From Motiliproteus sediminis (GTDB taxonomy: Bacteria; Pseudomonadota; Gammaproteobacteria; Pseudomonadales; Balneatricaceae), in contig NZ_JAERQK010000001.1 in assembly GCF_017912535.1 (NCBI RefSeq), positions 310,001-374,000 on the forward strand: 64,000 nt of DNA, in the 5' to 3' direction. The notes under the pieces are model-generated. The model was not told where the DNA came from, ran no database searches, and worked only from the letters and a program-made list of their open reading frames with translations. Position numbers and translations under genes: made by a program. Positions 37,717 to 47,880 of the stretch are shown here, one piece after another (the stretch's first letter is position 1; every line of letters begins with the position of its first letter).

Positions 37717-38733
37717 ATGATAGAAGCCGACCGTTTTATCTCGCCCGCCCCCCAGTCACGTCAAGAGGAGGCGATCGACCGCGCGATTCGCCCCAAGAAA
37801 CTGCAGGACTATGTTGGTCAGCCGGCGGTGCGCGAGCAGATGGAGATCTTTATCGAAGCCGCGCGCAAACGTTCCGAGGCACTCGACCATACGTTGATAT
37901 TTGGCCCCCCCGGACTTGGCAAGACCACTCTGGCTCATATCATCGCCAACGAGATGGAGGTGTCGTTAAAGACCACCTCGGGGCCGGTGCTGGAAAAGGC
38001 CGGTGATCTGGCGGCGATGTTGACCAACCTTGAGCCGGGCGACGTTCTGTTTATCGATGAGATTCATCGCCTCAGTCCCGCCGTTGAGGAGGTGCTCTAT
38101 CCCGCAATGGAGGATTATCAGCTCGATATCATGATCGGCGAGGGACCCGCAGCGCGTTCTATTAAACTCGACCTGCCGCCTTTCACTCTGGTTGGTGCCA
38201 CAACCCGGGCTGGTTTGCTGACATCGCCGTTAAGGGATCGCTTCGGCATCGTACAGCGACTGGAGTTCTACAATGTCGCGGATCTGACCCATATTGTGCA
38301 GCGTTCGGCGCAGATGCTCGAGGTTGGCATCGAGCCTGAGGGCGCGCGCGAAGTTGCGCGGCGTTCGCGCGGTACGCCGCGCATTGCCAATCGACTGCTG
38401 CGGCGCGCACGTGACTTTGCCGAAGTCAAAGGCGACGGCTCCATCACGGGTGTTATCGCTGACGGCGCGCTCAATATGCTGAATGTGGACAGTGAAGGGT
38501 TTGATCATATGGACCGGCGCCTGCTGCTGGCCATGATTGAAAAATTCGACGGTGGTCCCGTTGGTGTTGACAGCCTGGCAGCCGCGATCAGCGAAGAGCG
38601 CGACACCATTGAAGACGTGCTGGAACCTTATCTGATTCAGCAGGGATACATCATGCGCACCCCGCGAGGTCGCGTGGTCACTCAGGCCGCTTATCATCAC
38701 TTTGGGCTGGATCTGCCGGGATCGGCACCATGA
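37717..38733 (+). CDS. ruvB: Holliday junction DNA helicase RuvB
   Basis: AAA+ hexameric motor for branch migration. 338 residues from the ATG at 37717. Starts [10 protein letters not shown] as in E. coli, then [18 protein letters not shown], Walker [16 protein letters not shown] (about 63), Walker [10 protein letters not shown] (about 112), sensor 1 [18 protein letters not shown] (about 155), and the C-terminal winged helix ([20 protein letters not shown]). A GTG at 37708 would add three residues. Its stop overlaps the ybgC start (ATGA). Confidence 0.96.
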   Translation: MIEADRFISPAPQSRQEEAIDRAIRPKKLQDYVGQPAVREQMEIFIEAARKRSEALDHTLIFGPPGLGKTTLAHIIANEMEVSLKTTSGPVLEKAGDLAAMLTNLEPGDVLFIDEIHRLSPAVEEVLYPAMEDYQLDIMIGEGPAARSIKLDLPPFTLVGATTRAGLLTSPLRDRFGIVQRLEFYNVADLTHIVQRSAQMLEVGIEPEGAREVARRSRGTPRIANRLLRRARDFAEVKGDGSITGVIADGALNMLNVDSEGFDHMDRRLLLAMIEKFDGGPVGVDSLAAAISEERDTIEDVLEPYLIQQGYIMRTPRGRVVTQAAYHHFGLDLPGSAP

Positions 38734-39173
38734 TCCATCAGCATCCGCTCAGGGTCTATATCGAAGATACCGACGTTGGCGGTATCGTGTATTACGTCAA
38801 CTACCTCAAGTTTATGGAGCGTGCCCGCACCGAGCTGTTACGGGTACTGGGCTATCAGCAGCAGCGCTTGAAAGAGGAGGGGCTGTTGTTTGTCGTTCAC
38901 AGCCTGCAGAGCCGTTATCGCCAACCCGCGCGATTGGATGATGAACTTACCGTGGAAACCACCATCCAAGCTCTGGCGTCCGCCAGCCTGGTGTTTGTCC
39001 AGCGCGTTATCCGGATCTGTGATCAAACTGTGCTTTGCACTGCCGAGGTGCGGGTAGCCGCGGTTGACAGCGAAAAGATGCGGCCGACGCCGTTGCCGAA
39101 GGCGATGGTGGCGGCGCTTAAAGCCTATGAACAAAAGCCTGAAAGTTTAATGAGGAACGGGAATGGTGGCTGA
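38730..39173 (+). CDS. ybgC: Acyl-CoA thioesterase YbgC (Tol-Pal operon)
   Basis: Hot-dog-fold thioesterase, 147 residues, normally the first gene of the tol-pal operon. Contains the active-site motif [20 protein letters not shown] (catalytic aspartate at about 16) and RARTELLR. Cytoplasmic; linked to phospholipid metabolism near the division site. Overlaps ruvB by 4 bases and tolQ by 11, so the Ruv and Tol genes form one continuous gene string here. Confidence 0.94.
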   Translation: MIHQHPLRVYIEDTDVGGIVYYVNYLKFMERARTELLRVLGYQQQRLKEEGLLFVVHSLQSRYRQPARLDDELTVETTIQALASASLVFVQRVIRICDQTVLCTAEVRVAAVDSEKMRPTPLPKAMVAALKAYEQKPESLMRNGNGG

Positions 39174-39846
39174 GAAGATGTCGCTCTGGAGCCTGGTGAT
39201 GAACGCCAGCTTCGTGGTGCAGTTGGTGATGTTGATGCTGGTTGCTGCATCGGTGGTGTCCTGGGTCATGATTCTGCAACGGCGTGCCGTATTGCGCCAG
39301 GCTCATCGCAGCCTCAAAGCGTTCGAAGAGAAATTTTGGTCCGGCGTAGATCTGGGTGAGCTTTTCCGACAGGTCAACTCCGAGCCTAATCCCAACAGTG
39401 CGCTGGAGAATATATTTCGCGCCGGTATCAAGGAGTTTACCCGCCTGCGCCAGCAAACCGGGGTCGACCCGGACGCGGTGATGGACGGTGTGCAGCGCTC
39501 CATGCGGGTGGCGTTGGCGCGGGAAGAGGAGAAGCTGGAAACCCATCTGCCGTTTCTGGCCACGGTTGGCTCGACCAGCCCCTATGTGGGGCTGTTTGGA
39601 ACCGTCTGGGGGATTATGAACTCTTTTCGGGGGCTGGCAAACGTCCATCAGGCCACCCTGGCGAGCGTGGCACCCGGTATCTCTGAGGCCCTGATCGCTA
39701 CGGCTATCGGTCTGTTTGCCGCCATTCCCGCGGTTATTGCCTACAACCGCTATTCGTCGCGAGTTGAATCGCTGATGTCCAGTTACGAAACCTTTGCCGA
39801 AGAGTTCTCCAGTATTCTTCACCGCCGTATTCACGCCAGCTTTTAG
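39163..39846 (+). CDS. tolQ: Tol-Pal system proton channel subunit TolQ
   Basis: Inner-membrane MotA/ExbB-like protein, 227 residues. Three membrane segments: about 14-36 (VVQLVMLMLVAASVVSWVMI), about 130-150 around TSPYVGLFGTVWGIM, and about 170-195 (APGISEALIATAIGLFAAIP). These segments line the proton path with TolR. AGGAAC is 7 bases upstream of the ATG. Confidence 0.96.
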   Translation: MVAEKMSLWSLVMNASFVVQLVMLMLVAASVVSWVMILQRRAVLRQAHRSLKAFEEKFWSGVDLGELFRQVNSEPNPNSALENIFRAGIKEFTRLRQQTGVDPDAVMDGVQRSMRVALAREEEKLETHLPFLATVGSTSPYVGLFGTVWGIMNSFRGLANVHQATLASVAPGISEALIATAIGLFAAIPAVIAYNRYSSRVESLMSSYETFAEEFSSILHRRIHASF

Positions 39847-39854
39847 GGGGCGTC

Positions 39855-40271
39855 ATGATCCGGATTCAGAAGAAACGGCGCAAGCTGAATGCTGAAATCA
39901 ACGTAGTGCCTTATATCGACGTGATGATGGTGCTGCTGGTTATTTTTATGATCACCGCGCCGATGCTTACCCAGGGGGTTGACGTGGAACTGCCCAAGGT
40001 AGGCGCAGAGCCGGTGGATGATAAGGATCAGGAGCCACTCATTGTCAGCGTCAACAGTGACGGACTCTACTTTGTGGATGTCGGCGGCGACCCCATGACG
40101 CCGACCGAGCTGTCGGTGGTTGCTGACAGAGTAGGAAAAATCGTGGCGTCGAACCCGGGCAAAATGGTGCTTGTGCGAGGTGATCGCCGGGTGGCTTATC
40201 AGAAAGTCGTCGAGCTGATGGCGGCTCTGCAAGGCGTCGGTGTGCCCAATGTTGGCCTGGTAACCGAGTAG
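39855..40271 (+). CDS. tolR: Tol-Pal system protein TolR
   Basis: ExbD-like inner-membrane protein, 138 residues, with one helix (about 15-35) that carries the proton-binding aspartate in VPYIDVMMVLLVIFMITAP and a periplasmic domain that can bind peptidoglycan. GGGGGC precedes the ATG. 8 bases after tolQ. Confidence 0.96.
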   Translation: MIRIQKKRRKLNAEINVVPYIDVMMVLLVIFMITAPMLTQGVDVELPKVGAEPVDDKDQEPLIVSVNSDGLYFVDVGGDPMTPTELSVVADRVGKIVASNPGKMVLVRGDRRVAYQKVVELMAALQGVGVPNVGLVTE

Positions 40272-40272
40272 C

Positions 40273-41184
40273 GTGAGTAAGCTAGATCGAAGCTACCTGT
40301 TGCCGTCGATCTTGGCGGTCGGGTTCCACTTGGTGCTCGGGGTGCTGGTCGCTGGTACTTGGTTCGAAGCCGGCGCTCAGCATCGCGTGCAGCCGTTTCG
40401 GCATGTCAAGGCGGAGCTCGTTGATCTGAAGAGTCAAACCCGGGCCGCGGAAGAGGCGGACAGAGCGCGCCAGCAGGAGCAAGCGCGTCAAGCCGCGGAG
40501 AAAAAGCGCGCCGAGGCGGAGCGCAAAAAGCAGGCTGACGCGCGGCGTAAGAAAGAGGCGGCGGAAAAAAAGCAGCGTGCCGAGGCGGAGCGCAAAAAGA
40601 AGGCTGAAGCCGATCAACGGCAAAAGAAGGCTGCCGCGGAGAAAAAGCGCAAAGCGGAACTTGAGCGCAAACAGCAAGCCGAAGCAAAGGCAAAAGCAGA
40701 ACGAGAAGCGAAGCTGAAAGCGGCTAGGGCGCAAGCAGAAGCTGAAGCAGAGGCCGAGCGTGCGCGCGAGGCTGCAGAACGCCGGCAGGCCGAAGCTGCG
40801 CGGATGGAGCGTGAAGCGGAGGCTGAGTTACAGCGCATCGAAGCGGCGCGTCAGCAAGAAGCGGTACGTCGGGCGGCGGAGGCGCAGGTCGTGGCCTCGG
40901 CGGTTGCCGTGATTCGTGATGGTATTCAGCGCAACTGGCGTCGGCCGCCGTCTGCGCGCAACGGTATGCTGGTCGGTGTCAAGATTCACCTGTTACCTAC
41001 GGGGGAGGTCGACGACGCCTACGTTGTGCGCAGCAGTGGCGACCAGGCCTTTGATCGCAGCGCGGTAAGCGCGGTGAAGAAAGCGGAACGTTTTCCCGAG
41101 CTGCAGGGGGTTGATCCGGTGCTGTTTGATCGTAATCTGCGTCGAATAAACTTGGAATTTAGACCGGAGGATTTACGTCTGTGA
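40273..41184 (+). CDS. tolA: Tol-Pal system protein TolA
   Basis: Inner-membrane protein that spans the periplasm and contacts TolB and Pal. 303 residues: one membrane helix (about 9-30), a long helical domain II of K, A, E, R repeats (about 55-215, with units such as [13 protein letters not shown]), and a TonB-like domain III ([19 protein letters not shown] to NLEFRPEDL). GTG start 1 base after tolR. Domain II is shorter than in E. coli (421 residues in total there). The stop overlaps the tolB start. Confidence 0.94.
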   Translation: MSKLDRSYLLPSILAVGFHLVLGVLVAGTWFEAGAQHRVQPFRHVKAELVDLKSQTRAAEEADRARQQEQARQAAEKKRAEAERKKQADARRKKEAAEKKQRAEAERKKKAEADQRQKKAAAEKKRKAELERKQQAEAKAKAEREAKLKAARAQAEAEAEAERAREAAERRQAEAARMEREAEAELQRIEAARQQEAVRRAAEAQVVASAVAVIRDGIQRNWRRPPSARNGMLVGVKIHLLPTGEVDDAYVVRSSGDQAFDRSAVSAVKKAERFPELQGVDPVLFDRNLRRINLEFRPEDLRL

Positions 41185-42476
41185 TCTATCGAGTAGTTGT
41201 TGCGTTATTGGTGATGTTTCTGGCCAGCGCCACCGCGCGGGCGGAGTTGACCATCGAAATTACGCAGGGGGTAGATCAACCGGTGCCACTGGCTGTGGTT
41301 CCGTTCGGCTGGAGCGGCACCAGTGCGTTGCCGGAAAATGTCAGCGAGGTGGTCGCCGCCGACCTGTACCGTAGTGGATTGTTTGCGCTTATGTCGCGCC
41401 AGAATATGCTGAGCTTTCCTACCAGCGCGCAGCAGGTCTATTTCCGTGACTGGCGGCTGTCGGGTATGGAGTATCTGCTGGTCGGCAAGGTGCTGCCCCA
41501 GCCGGGCGGGAACTATCGCGTGGAGTACGAGCTGTTTGATGTTATCAATGAGCAGCGCCTTTTAGGCGCTCATATCAATGGCTCGGGTGCCCAGTTACGC
41601 CGCATGGCTCATCGTATCGCGGATGCCGTTTACGAGAAGCTAACCGGGATTCCCGGGGCTTTCGATACCCAGATTGTCTACGTTACCGCTCAACGCTTCT
41701 CGGCAGACGACTATAAATATCAGCTGCAACTGTCCGATGCCGATGGTGCGCGCCCGCGGGTGATCCTGGAATCGCGTGAACCGATTCTCTCTCCCACCTG
41801 GTCGCAGGATGGCAAACGTTTGGCGTATGTGTCGTTCGAAAGTCGGCGTCCGGCGATCTACATCCAGGATGTCTCCACCGGGAAGCGCGAGCGTATGGCG
41901 TCATTCCGCGGCTTGAACGGCGCGCCTGCGTTTTCGCCGGATGGGCGCAAACTGGCGCTGACGCTTTCCAAAGACGGCAATCCTGAAATCTACGTTATGG
42001 ATATCGCGACCAAAGCGTTAACCCGTGTTACCAAGCACTATGGTATCGATACGGAACCAAACTGGACCGCTGATGGTCGGTCTATCATCTTTACCTCAAA
42101 CAGGGGAGGGATGCCGCAGATCTATTCGGTTGAACTGGAAAATGGCTGGGTGGAGCGGCTAACGTTCGAGGGCGACTATAATGCTAGGGGGCGCCTGACG
42201 CAGGATGGTCGGCACCTGGTGCTGGTTCACCGAAATAACGGCGTGTTTCATATTGCGGTGCAGGATCTTAAGACGGGGCGGTTCGATATCTTGACCGAAA
42301 CCTACCTGGATGAGTCACCAAGTATCGCACCCAACGGCAGTATGGTGATCTACGCGACCCAGGAGGGTACCCGCGAAGTACTGGCGGCGGTTTCAATTGA
42401 TGGGCGGGTAAAGTTTAAATTACCTGCCCGATCGGGTAATGTGCGCGAGCCGGCATGGTCGCCCTATTTGCAATAA
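41181..42476 (+). CDS. tolB: Tol-Pal system protein TolB
   Basis: Periplasmic beta-propeller that binds Pal and TolA. 431 residues. Signal peptide at 1-20 ([17 protein letters not shown]), an N-terminal domain (to about 160), then propeller repeats of the form PxWSxDGKxLAYVS ([40 protein letters not shown] and [17 protein letters not shown]). GTG start, overlapping tolA by 4 bases (GTGA). Confidence 0.96.
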   Translation: MIYRVVVALLVMFLASATARAELTIEITQGVDQPVPLAVVPFGWSGTSALPENVSEVVAADLYRSGLFALMSRQNMLSFPTSAQQVYFRDWRLSGMEYLLVGKVLPQPGGNYRVEYELFDVINEQRLLGAHINGSGAQLRRMAHRIADAVYEKLTGIPGAFDTQIVYVTAQRFSADDYKYQLQLSDADGARPRVILESREPILSPTWSQDGKRLAYVSFESRRPAIYIQDVSTGKRERMASFRGLNGAPAFSPDGRKLALTLSKDGNPEIYVMDIATKALTRVTKHYGIDTEPNWTADGRSIIFTSNRGGMPQIYSVELENGWVERLTFEGDYNARGRLTQDGRHLVLVHRNNGVFHIAVQDLKTGRFDILTETYLDESPSIAPNGSMVIYATQEGTREVLAAVSIDGRVKFKLPARSGNVREPAWSPYLQ

Positions 42477-42541
42477 GTCAAACTTGGCAGTACTTTATGT
42501 CACAAATCACAATAATTCGGATGATTAGTTAGGAGCATATA

Positions 42542-43099
42542 ATGCGTCTTGGAAATTTCAGCAAGGTCGTCGCGGTTGCCGCCACAGTTATCTGGGCCAC
42601 CGGTTGTAGCACTACCAGTACTACCAGTGACAGCAGCGATGCAATGGATCAAACCGCTCAGGATACGCAGGACAGCGCATCTTCCATGGGCGCAGGCTCT
42701 GACAGCTCCATGTCCGGTGGTGATATGGCTGGTCAGTCTCAGGGGATGAGTGAGGCGGATGTTGCCCAGCTCTCAACAGTTTTCTACTTCGACTTCGACA
42801 AGGCGGTTATTCAGTCTTCAGATCTGGACGATCTGAATGCGCATGCCAAGTACCTGAGTGAAAATGGTATGGCGCGCGTGGTTCTGGAAGGTCATGCCGA
42901 TGAGCGTGGTACCCGTGAGTACAACATGGCTCTGGGTGAGCGCCGTGCCAAGGCGGTAGCCCGTTACCTGGGCGTTCAGGGTGTCGCGGCTGGCCAGATT
43001 GAAACCGTCAGCTACGGCGAAGAGCGCCCGGCGATGGTCGGTCACGACGAAAGCTCCTGGAGCAAGAATCGTCGCGTGGAACTGCGTTACGAACGCTAA
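42542..43099 (+). CDS. pal: Peptidoglycan-associated lipoprotein Pal
   Basis: Outer-membrane lipoprotein that binds peptidoglycan and TolB. 185 residues. Lipobox around IWATGC with Cys22 as the lipidated residue, a long linker rich in S, D and M (23-75), then an OmpA-like domain: [33 protein letters not shown] and [18 protein letters not shown] precedes the ATG. The linker is longer than in E. coli Pal (173 residues in total). Confidence 0.96.
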   Translation: MRLGNFSKVVAVAATVIWATGCSTTSTTSDSSDAMDQTAQDTQDSASSMGAGSDSSMSGGDMAGQSQGMSEADVAQLSTVFYFDFDKAVIQSSDLDDLNAHAKYLSENGMARVVLEGHADERGTREYNMALGERRAKAVARYLGVQGVAAGQIETVSYGEERPAMVGHDESSWSKNRRVELRYER

Positions 43100-43102
43100 T
43101 CG

Positions 43103-43936
43103 ATGAAGAAAAGCGTTGTAATGCTTTCATTGGCCGCCTTAACCGGCGGCCAATTTGTTCTCGCCGCTGGTGTCCCGGTGGTTGAGCGTACTGCGTCCAG
43201 CTCCGCAAGTACCGTCGGCGCACCGCCTTCAACCCAGGTTGTCGAGCAAAGGCGTGCCCCGGTTGCAGCGGTCCCTGCGAGCCGTAACCCGGCGGCAGAA
43301 CTGCTGCTGATGGTTGATCAGCTGCAGGAAGAGTTGCGTTTTTTACGCGGCCGCGTTGAAGAGCAGGACAACCTGATCAGGCGAATGCGCGAGGATCAAC
43401 GTGATCGCTACAGGGATCTGGATCGCCGTCTCAGTTTGTTGACCGAGCAGGCGCGGAGTGGCACGCCAGGGCTTGATGTCAGCAAACTATCACCGCCATC
43501 GGGGGGCGCGTCCGCGGCCACACCAATGGTGGTCACTCCGATTTCCAGTGCTCCCTCGGTCAGTGATACCGATGCCTATAAAGCGGCTTTTTCGCTGGTT
43601 CGCCAGCGCGATTTTGCTCAAGCGCTACAGGCTTTCGAACAGTTTTTACAGACCTACCCCGACAGCCCGCTAACCCCTAACGTACTCTACTGGAGTGGTG
43701 AGGTGCATCGGGCCAAGCCGCAGCCGGATATGGCGGCAGCTGAGACTGCTTATGCGACCTTGGTGCAGCGCTATCCGCAGCATGCAAAAACCGCCGATGC
43801 CTATTACAAGCTGGGCCTGACCTATGCTGCGCTGGGCGATAAGGCGAAAGCCAAGCAGATGATGGAAACCGTGGTTGGGCGCTACCCGGATCAATCATCA
43901 GCACAGCTTGCGCGTGACTATTTGGCGCGTAATTAA
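43103..43936 (+). CDS. cpoB: Cell division coordinator CpoB (YbgF)
   Basis: Periplasmic protein linking outer-membrane constriction to peptidoglycan synthesis. 277 residues: signal peptide (1-20), N-terminal coiled coil for trimerisation (about 62-115; [20 protein letters not shown]), a flexible S/P/A-rich linker, and three TPR repeats in the last 120 residues ([20 protein letters not shown], then [13 protein letters not shown], then [20 protein letters not shown]). It follows pal by 3 bases and closes the tol-pal operon. Confidence 0.95.
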   Translation: MKKSVVMLSLAALTGGQFVLAAGVPVVERTASSSASTVGAPPSTQVVEQRRAPVAAVPASRNPAAELLLMVDQLQEELRFLRGRVEEQDNLIRRMREDQRDRYRDLDRRLSLLTEQARSGTPGLDVSKLSPPSGGASAATPMVVTPISSAPSVSDTDAYKAAFSLVRQRDFAQALQAFEQFLQTYPDSPLTPNVLYWSGEVHRAKPQPDMAAAETAYATLVQRYPQHAKTADAYYKLGLTYAALGDKAKAKQMMETVVGRYPDQSSAQLARDYLARN

Positions 43937-43971
43937 TACCCATCGACCCAACTTTTTACCAAGACAAAATC

Positions 43972-44652
43972 ATGCCTGAAACCACTAAAAAAGCGGTCGT
44001 TCTGCTGTCCGGCGGCCTCGACTCTTCCACCGTGTTGGCCATGGCTCGCGCGCAGGGGTATGCCTGCTATGCGCTGAGTTTCGACTACGGCCAGCGTTCC
44101 GATACCGAGCTGCAAGCGGCGGCAACGGTTGCCCGCGAGCTTGATGTTATAGATCACAAAGTAGTGAGGCTGGGGTTGGAGTCGATCGGCGGATCGGCTC
44201 TCACTGACGCCAGCATCGATGTTCCCGAGTCTCTGCAGGAAGGCATTCCGGTTACCTACGTTCCGGCGCGCAATACGGTGTTTCTGTCGTTGGCGTTGGG
44301 GTGGGCTGAAGTGCTCGGCGCCGACGCTATTTTTATCGGTGTTAACGCGGTCGACTATTCCGGCTACCCGGATTGCCGTCCCGAATTTATTGCTGCCTTC
44401 CAGCAGTTGGCGCGGGTGGCTACCAAGGCTGGTAGCGATGGGCGAGACATTCGCATTGAGACGCCGCTGCTGCGCCTGACCAAGGCGGAGATTATTCAGC
44501 AAGGATTAAAGCTGGGGCTTGATTACAGCTTGACTGTCTCTTGTTACCAGGCAGATGAACAGGGGCGTGCCTGTGGCGTCTGTGACAGTTGCCGTTTGCG
44601 AGCTCAGGGGTTTGTTGATGCGGGAAGCGAAGACGTAACCCGTTACCGATAA
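43972..44652 (+). CDS. queC: 7-cyano-7-deazaguanine synthase QueC
   Basis: Converts 7-carboxy-7-deazaguanine to preQ0 with ATP and ammonia, in the queuosine pathway. 226 residues. PP-loop motif [17 protein letters not shown] (about 9-25). Zinc site near the C-terminus in [20 protein letters not shown] (four cysteines). The next upstream enzymes, QueD and QueE, are encoded 12-15 kb away in this window. It follows cpoB by 35 bases. Confidence 0.95.
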   Translation: MPETTKKAVVLLSGGLDSSTVLAMARAQGYACYALSFDYGQRSDTELQAAATVARELDVIDHKVVRLGLESIGGSALTDASIDVPESLQEGIPVTYVPARNTVFLSLALGWAEVLGADAIFIGVNAVDYSGYPDCRPEFIAAFQQLARVATKAGSDGRDIRIETPLLRLTKAEIIQQGLKLGLDYSLTVSCYQADEQGRACGVCDSCRLRAQGFVDAGSEDVTRYR

Positions 44653-44654
44653 GG

Positions 44655-44682
44655 TTGCAATTCAGCGCTAACTCAGTAGAAT
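44655..44682 (+). promoter_or_regulatory. Promoter of the tRNA-Lys pair
   Basis: -35 TTGCAA (44655-44660), 16-base spacer, -10 TAGAAT (44677-44682), GC-rich discriminator GCGCAACCCG, 14 bases before the first tRNA-Lys. It starts 2 bases after the queC stop. Confidence 0.65.
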
Positions 44683-44696
44683 GCGCAACCCGTTGT

Positions 44697-44772
44697 GGGT
44701 CGTTAGCTCAGCTGGTAGAGCAGTTGGCTTTTAACCAATTGGTCACAGGTTCGAATCCTGTACGACCCACCA
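44697..44772 (+). tRNA. tRNA-Lys (anticodon TTT), copy 1
   Basis: Acceptor GGGTCGT pairs ACGACCC, discriminator A, CCA encoded. Anticodon arm GTTGG-CTTTTAA-CCAAT gives TTT. Identical to the copy at 44789; 16 bases lie between the two. Confidence 0.97.
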
Positions 44773-44788
44773 CTTTTCCTATCTGCAT

Positions 44789-44864
44789 GGGTCGTTAGCT
44801 CAGCTGGTAGAGCAGTTGGCTTTTAACCAATTGGTCACAGGTTCGAATCCTGTACGACCCACCA
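44789..44864 (+). tRNA. tRNA-Lys (anticodon TTT), copy 2
   Basis: Exact tandem copy of the tRNA-Lys at 44697. No intrinsic terminator follows; the nadA promoter region begins within 30 bases. Confidence 0.97.
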
Positions 44865-44893
44865 CGCTCCTCGGGAGACGGCATTATCGGCTG

Positions 44894-44902
44894 TGATATA
44901 AT
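44894..44902 (+). promoter_or_regulatory. Extended -10 promoter of nadA
   Basis: TG-A-TATAAT: an extended -10 element with a full-consensus hexamer (44897-44902), 41 bases before the nadA ATG. There is no good -35, which is common for extended -10 promoters. Confidence 0.6.
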
Positions 44903-44943
44903 CCCGCCTCGCCAAGTAGTGAATTCCGATTAGCGGTTGTTTT

Positions 44944-46014
44944 ATGCTCACAGAAAAACAGATTGCCGAGCGTGTGCTGGTGCAGGAGCACCTGGCGCAC
45001 AGTTTTCGTCATGCCGACCTCAACGCGGATCAGGTTATTGCTTACAAGCAGCGTATTAAGGCGCTGCTGAAAGAGCAGGACGCTTGTCTGGTCGCGCACT
45101 ATTACACCGACTCGCTGCTGCAGGAACTGGCTGAAGAAACCGGTGGCTGCGTATCTGATTCGCTGGAGATGGCACGCTTCGGGCGCGACCATCCCGCCTC
45201 TACCTTGGTGGTGGCAGGGGTTCGCTTCATGGGCGAGACGGCGAAGATTCTGAGCCCCGAAAAGCGGGTGTTGATGCCGACGCTGGAAGCAACCTGCTCG
45301 CTGGATATTGGTTGCCCTGAGGCTGAATTCACGGCGTTTTGTGATGCCCATCCTGATCATCAGGTGGTGGTGTATGCCAATACCTCTGCCGCCGTCAAAG
45401 CGCGAGCGGACTGGGTGGTTACCTCCAGCTGCGCGTTGGAGATTGTCGAGCATCTGGTGGATCAGGGGCAGAAAATCATCTGGGCGCCTGATAAACACTT
45501 GGGCAGCTATATCGAGCGTGAAACCGGCGCCGAGATGCTGATGTGGGATGGCTCCTGTATCGTGCACGAGGAGTTTCGCGCTCAGGGTCTGCGTGATCTG
45601 AAGCAGGTATATCCCAACGCGGCGTTACTGGTGCATCCCGAATCACCGGCTTCAATGGTGGCGCTGGCGGATCACGTCGGTTCCACCAGCCAGCTGATCA
45701 AGGCGGCGACGAGCTTACCCAACAAAGAGATTATCGTTGCCACCGATCGTGGCATCTTCTACAAGATGCAGCAGGCGGCGCCGGATAAGGTACTGATCGA
45801 AGCTCCCACCGGCGGTAACGGCGCGACCTGCCGCAGCTGTGCACACTGCCCCTGGATGGCGATGAACGGGCTGGACAACCTGACTGAAGTACTTGAGAAC
45901 GGTGGCAACGAGATCCAGGTTGATGCCGGCCTGCGTGAGCGGGCGTTGCGGCCATTGGATCGCATGCTTGATTTTACCGCGGCCAACCGTCTGGCAGTTA
46001 AAGGTAACGCCTGA
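44944..46014 (+). CDS. nadA: Quinolinate synthase NadA
   Basis: 4Fe-4S enzyme that condenses iminoaspartate (from NadB) with dihydroxyacetone phosphate to quinolinate, for NAD synthesis. 356 residues. Cluster cysteines fit the three-cysteine pattern: one in [11 protein letters not shown] (about 70), one in [11 protein letters not shown] (about 163) and one in the [10 protein letters not shown] segment (about 298-305). [15 protein letters not shown] near 55 is the usual substrate region. nadB is not in the window. Confidence 0.95.
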   Translation: MLTEKQIAERVLVQEHLAHSFRHADLNADQVIAYKQRIKALLKEQDACLVAHYYTDSLLQELAEETGGCVSDSLEMARFGRDHPASTLVVAGVRFMGETAKILSPEKRVLMPTLEATCSLDIGCPEAEFTAFCDAHPDHQVVVYANTSAAVKARADWVVTSSCALEIVEHLVDQGQKIIWAPDKHLGSYIERETGAEMLMWDGSCIVHEEFRAQGLRDLKQVYPNAALLVHPESPASMVALADHVGSTSQLIKAATSLPNKEIIVATDRGIFYKMQQAAPDKVLIEAPTGGNGATCRSCAHCPWMAMNGLDNLTEVLENGGNEIQVDAGLRERALRPLDRMLDFTAANRLAVKGNA

Positions 46015-46021
46015 TGGCCCT

Positions 46022-46049
46022 GTTCTGATTCGGAGTCCCGGATCAGAAC
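46022..46049. terminator. Hairpin between convergent nadA and bepA
   Basis: GTTCTGATTCGG-AGTC-CCGGATCAGAAC, a 12-bp stem (one G-U) with a tetraloop. It starts 8 bases after the nadA stop and overlaps the bepA stop. There is no T run on either side, so it may be a weak two-way terminator or an mRNA 3' end barrier. Confidence 0.5.
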
Positions 46050-47470
46050 TCCATATCCTTCCTGATCTGTTGGGCTTCAGCTAACCGACGCTCGATGCGG
46101 GCGCGGTCGCCGGGGTTCAGGTCCTCGATTTTCAATGCCTGGTTGAGTTGAAGCTCCGCTTGTGGCACCGCACCGCGCAGCAAAAAGTACTCGGCGCGTG
46201 CCTGATGTAAGCCCAGTCGGTTGCCTGCTAAACCGTACGCTTCTGCCAATTCATACCAGAGCTGGAGATCATCGGGATAGGAGCGGGTGTGCTCACGCAT
46301 AACGCGCGTGGCTTCGTCGTATTGTTGTGCTTTTACCAGGGCTTGCGCCAGCAGGCGTACCGCCGAATGGTTGTCGGGATAGAGCGCCAGGATGTCGCGT
46401 AGCAGCGCGCTTGCGTGCTGGGCATCCCCGCTGGACAGACTGATCTCAGCTGCAAGCAGCTGATAGCTGAGCCGATTGGGGTCCTCCTGCTGCAGCTTAT
46501 CCAGTGCGTTTTGGGCATCATCGTAGTGGCCGCTTTTGAGGGCGCTGAATGCAAGGCCGTAATAGTTGCTGGGTGATGGTGAGTTGAGGACTGCGTCGCG
46601 GAACTGCTTAAACGCCTCGTTGGCGTTGCGTGCCATCTGTACCTTAACGCGGGTCTGGATAAGCTGATACTCCATACTGTTGCGCAGACCGTCGGTCGGT
46701 AGTTGGGCTGAGCGGTTGAGCGCGTCGGCGATACGGGACTCGGTGACCGGGTGGGTGAGCAGGAACTCCGGTGCCCGTTGACCCAGATAAGCGGTTGAGC
46801 GCTGCATTTGGGCAAACATCTCCGGCATCGCACGGGGATCGTAGCCAGCGTCGACCAATACCTGCATGCCGATGCGATCCGCTTCCTGTTCGTTGGCGCG
46901 GCTGAAGGCCAGTCCTTTCTGTGCGAATGCGGCCTGGCTCGACATCATCGCGGCGGCGCCTGCCTGACCATCGGCGGCAGCCATCACCAGAATGCTGGCC
47001 AGCATGCTGGCTAATTGCCAGGGCGCGTTGCGCTGCTGCTCCTGCAAACCCATGGCGTAGTGGCGTTGGCTCAAGTGCGACAGTTCGTGGGCCACCACTG
47101 AGGCGAATTCGGCTTCGCTGGCAGCATAAAGAAACAGACCTGCATTGATGCCGACCACGCCGCCGGGGGCGGCGAAGGCATTCAGCGAACTGTTATCCAT
47201 CAGTACCAGGCTGAGGCGTCTATCGGGAAGTTGGCTGTGGCCGGCAAGGCGATAGAGCAATGCTTCGATATAGCTGTAGATCTGGGGGTCGTCGAGTAGC
47301 GGGGCCTGGGCGCGCAATATGCGCACCCAGGCCCGGCCGATGCGGTACTCTTCATCGAGAGAGACAACGCTGGAGGCGCTGTCTCCCAGTATCGGCAGCG
47401 AGGTATCTGTCTGCGCCGGTGTGGCGGAACCGATCAGCATAGCCACGACTAAGGGCTTGAATTTAGTCAA
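46043..47470 (-). CDS. bepA: Beta-barrel assembly-enhancing protease BepA (M48 family)
   Basis: Periplasmic zinc metalloprotease and chaperone that works with the BAM complex and LptD. 475 residues: signal peptide at 1-20, M48 domain with H128-E-L-S-H132 (SVVAHELSHLSQRH) and the third ligand region NEQEADRIGMQVL (about 190-205), then C-terminal TPR repeats (about 310-460). Pseudomonas has the same order bepA-tusA-perM-bcp. It is divergent from the TusA-like gene. Confidence 0.93.
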   Translation of the reverse strand: MTKFKPLVVAMLIGSATPAQTDTSLPILGDSASSVVSLDEEYRIGRAWVRILRAQAPLLDDPQIYSYIEALLYRLAGHSQLPDRRLSLVLMDNSSLNAFAAPGGVVGINAGLFLYAASEAEFASVVAHELSHLSQRHYAMGLQEQQRNAPWQLASMLASILVMAAADGQAGAAAMMSSQAAFAQKGLAFSRANEQEADRIGMQVLVDAGYDPRAMPEMFAQMQRSTAYLGQRAPEFLLTHPVTESRIADALNRSAQLPTDGLRNSMEYQLIQTRVKVQMARNANEAFKQFRDAVLNSPSPSNYYGLAFSALKSGHYDDAQNALDKLQQEDPNRLSYQLLAAEISLSSGDAQHASALLRDILALYPDNHSAVRLLAQALVKAQQYDEATRVMREHTRSYPDDLQLWYELAEAYGLAGNRLGLHQARAEYFLLRGAVPQAELQLNQALKIEDLNPGDRARIERRLAEAQQIRKDMEF

Positions 47471-47614
47471 AATGAACTCTATCTGAGTAGATTGGGTGTT
47501 ACGTTTAGGAGCCTTCGGCGATTTGTTATATAGTCGCTGCAGTGCGTGATAAGTTTCATCAATGCCGAGAGTACTATAGACACTCTCCCGGCTCCAAAGT
47601 CATTGTGGGCGGAT

Positions 47615-47845
47615 ATGCAGCAAGAAGACCTGTTAATCGATGCCAGTGGACTCTGTTGTCCGCTACCGTTATTGAAGGCCAAGCAGGGGCTGAACCGTCT
47701 CTCCAGTGGTCAGGTGGTTAAAGTGATCGCCACCGATGCCGGTTCAGTACGCGACTTCAAGGCCTTTACCGACCAGTCTGGCGATCAGTTGTTGCAGTCG
47801 CTGGAGCAGGACGGTCAGTACATCTACCTGATTCAAAAATCCTGA
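47615..47845 (+). CDS. TusA-family sulfur carrier protein
   Basis: 76-residue sulfurtransferase-type protein. The N-terminal motif LLIDASGLCCPLPLLKAK carries Cys14 and Cys15; the family's sulfur-carrying cysteine is the one before P-x-P (Cys15). The protein matches by position (between bepA and perM) the TusA-like protein of P. aeruginosa (PA1006) known to affect molybdenum homeostasis and nitrate growth, so it may not be the tRNA-thiolation TusA. A GTG at 47546 would add 23 unrelated residues, so I chose the ATG at 47615. The ribosome site is weak. Confidence 0.85.
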   Translation: MQQEDLLIDASGLCCPLPLLKAKQGLNRLSSGQVVKVIATDAGSVRDFKAFTDQSGDQLLQSLEQDGQYIYLIQKS

Positions 47846-47880
47846 CGCGCGTCATTCACCGGTAAGGGCAGAGTTCCGCA

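Noticed and set aside
40440-40900. Repetitive K/A/E-rich stretch as a possible repeat element
   Set aside because: It is the helical domain II of TolA; the repeats are protein-level.
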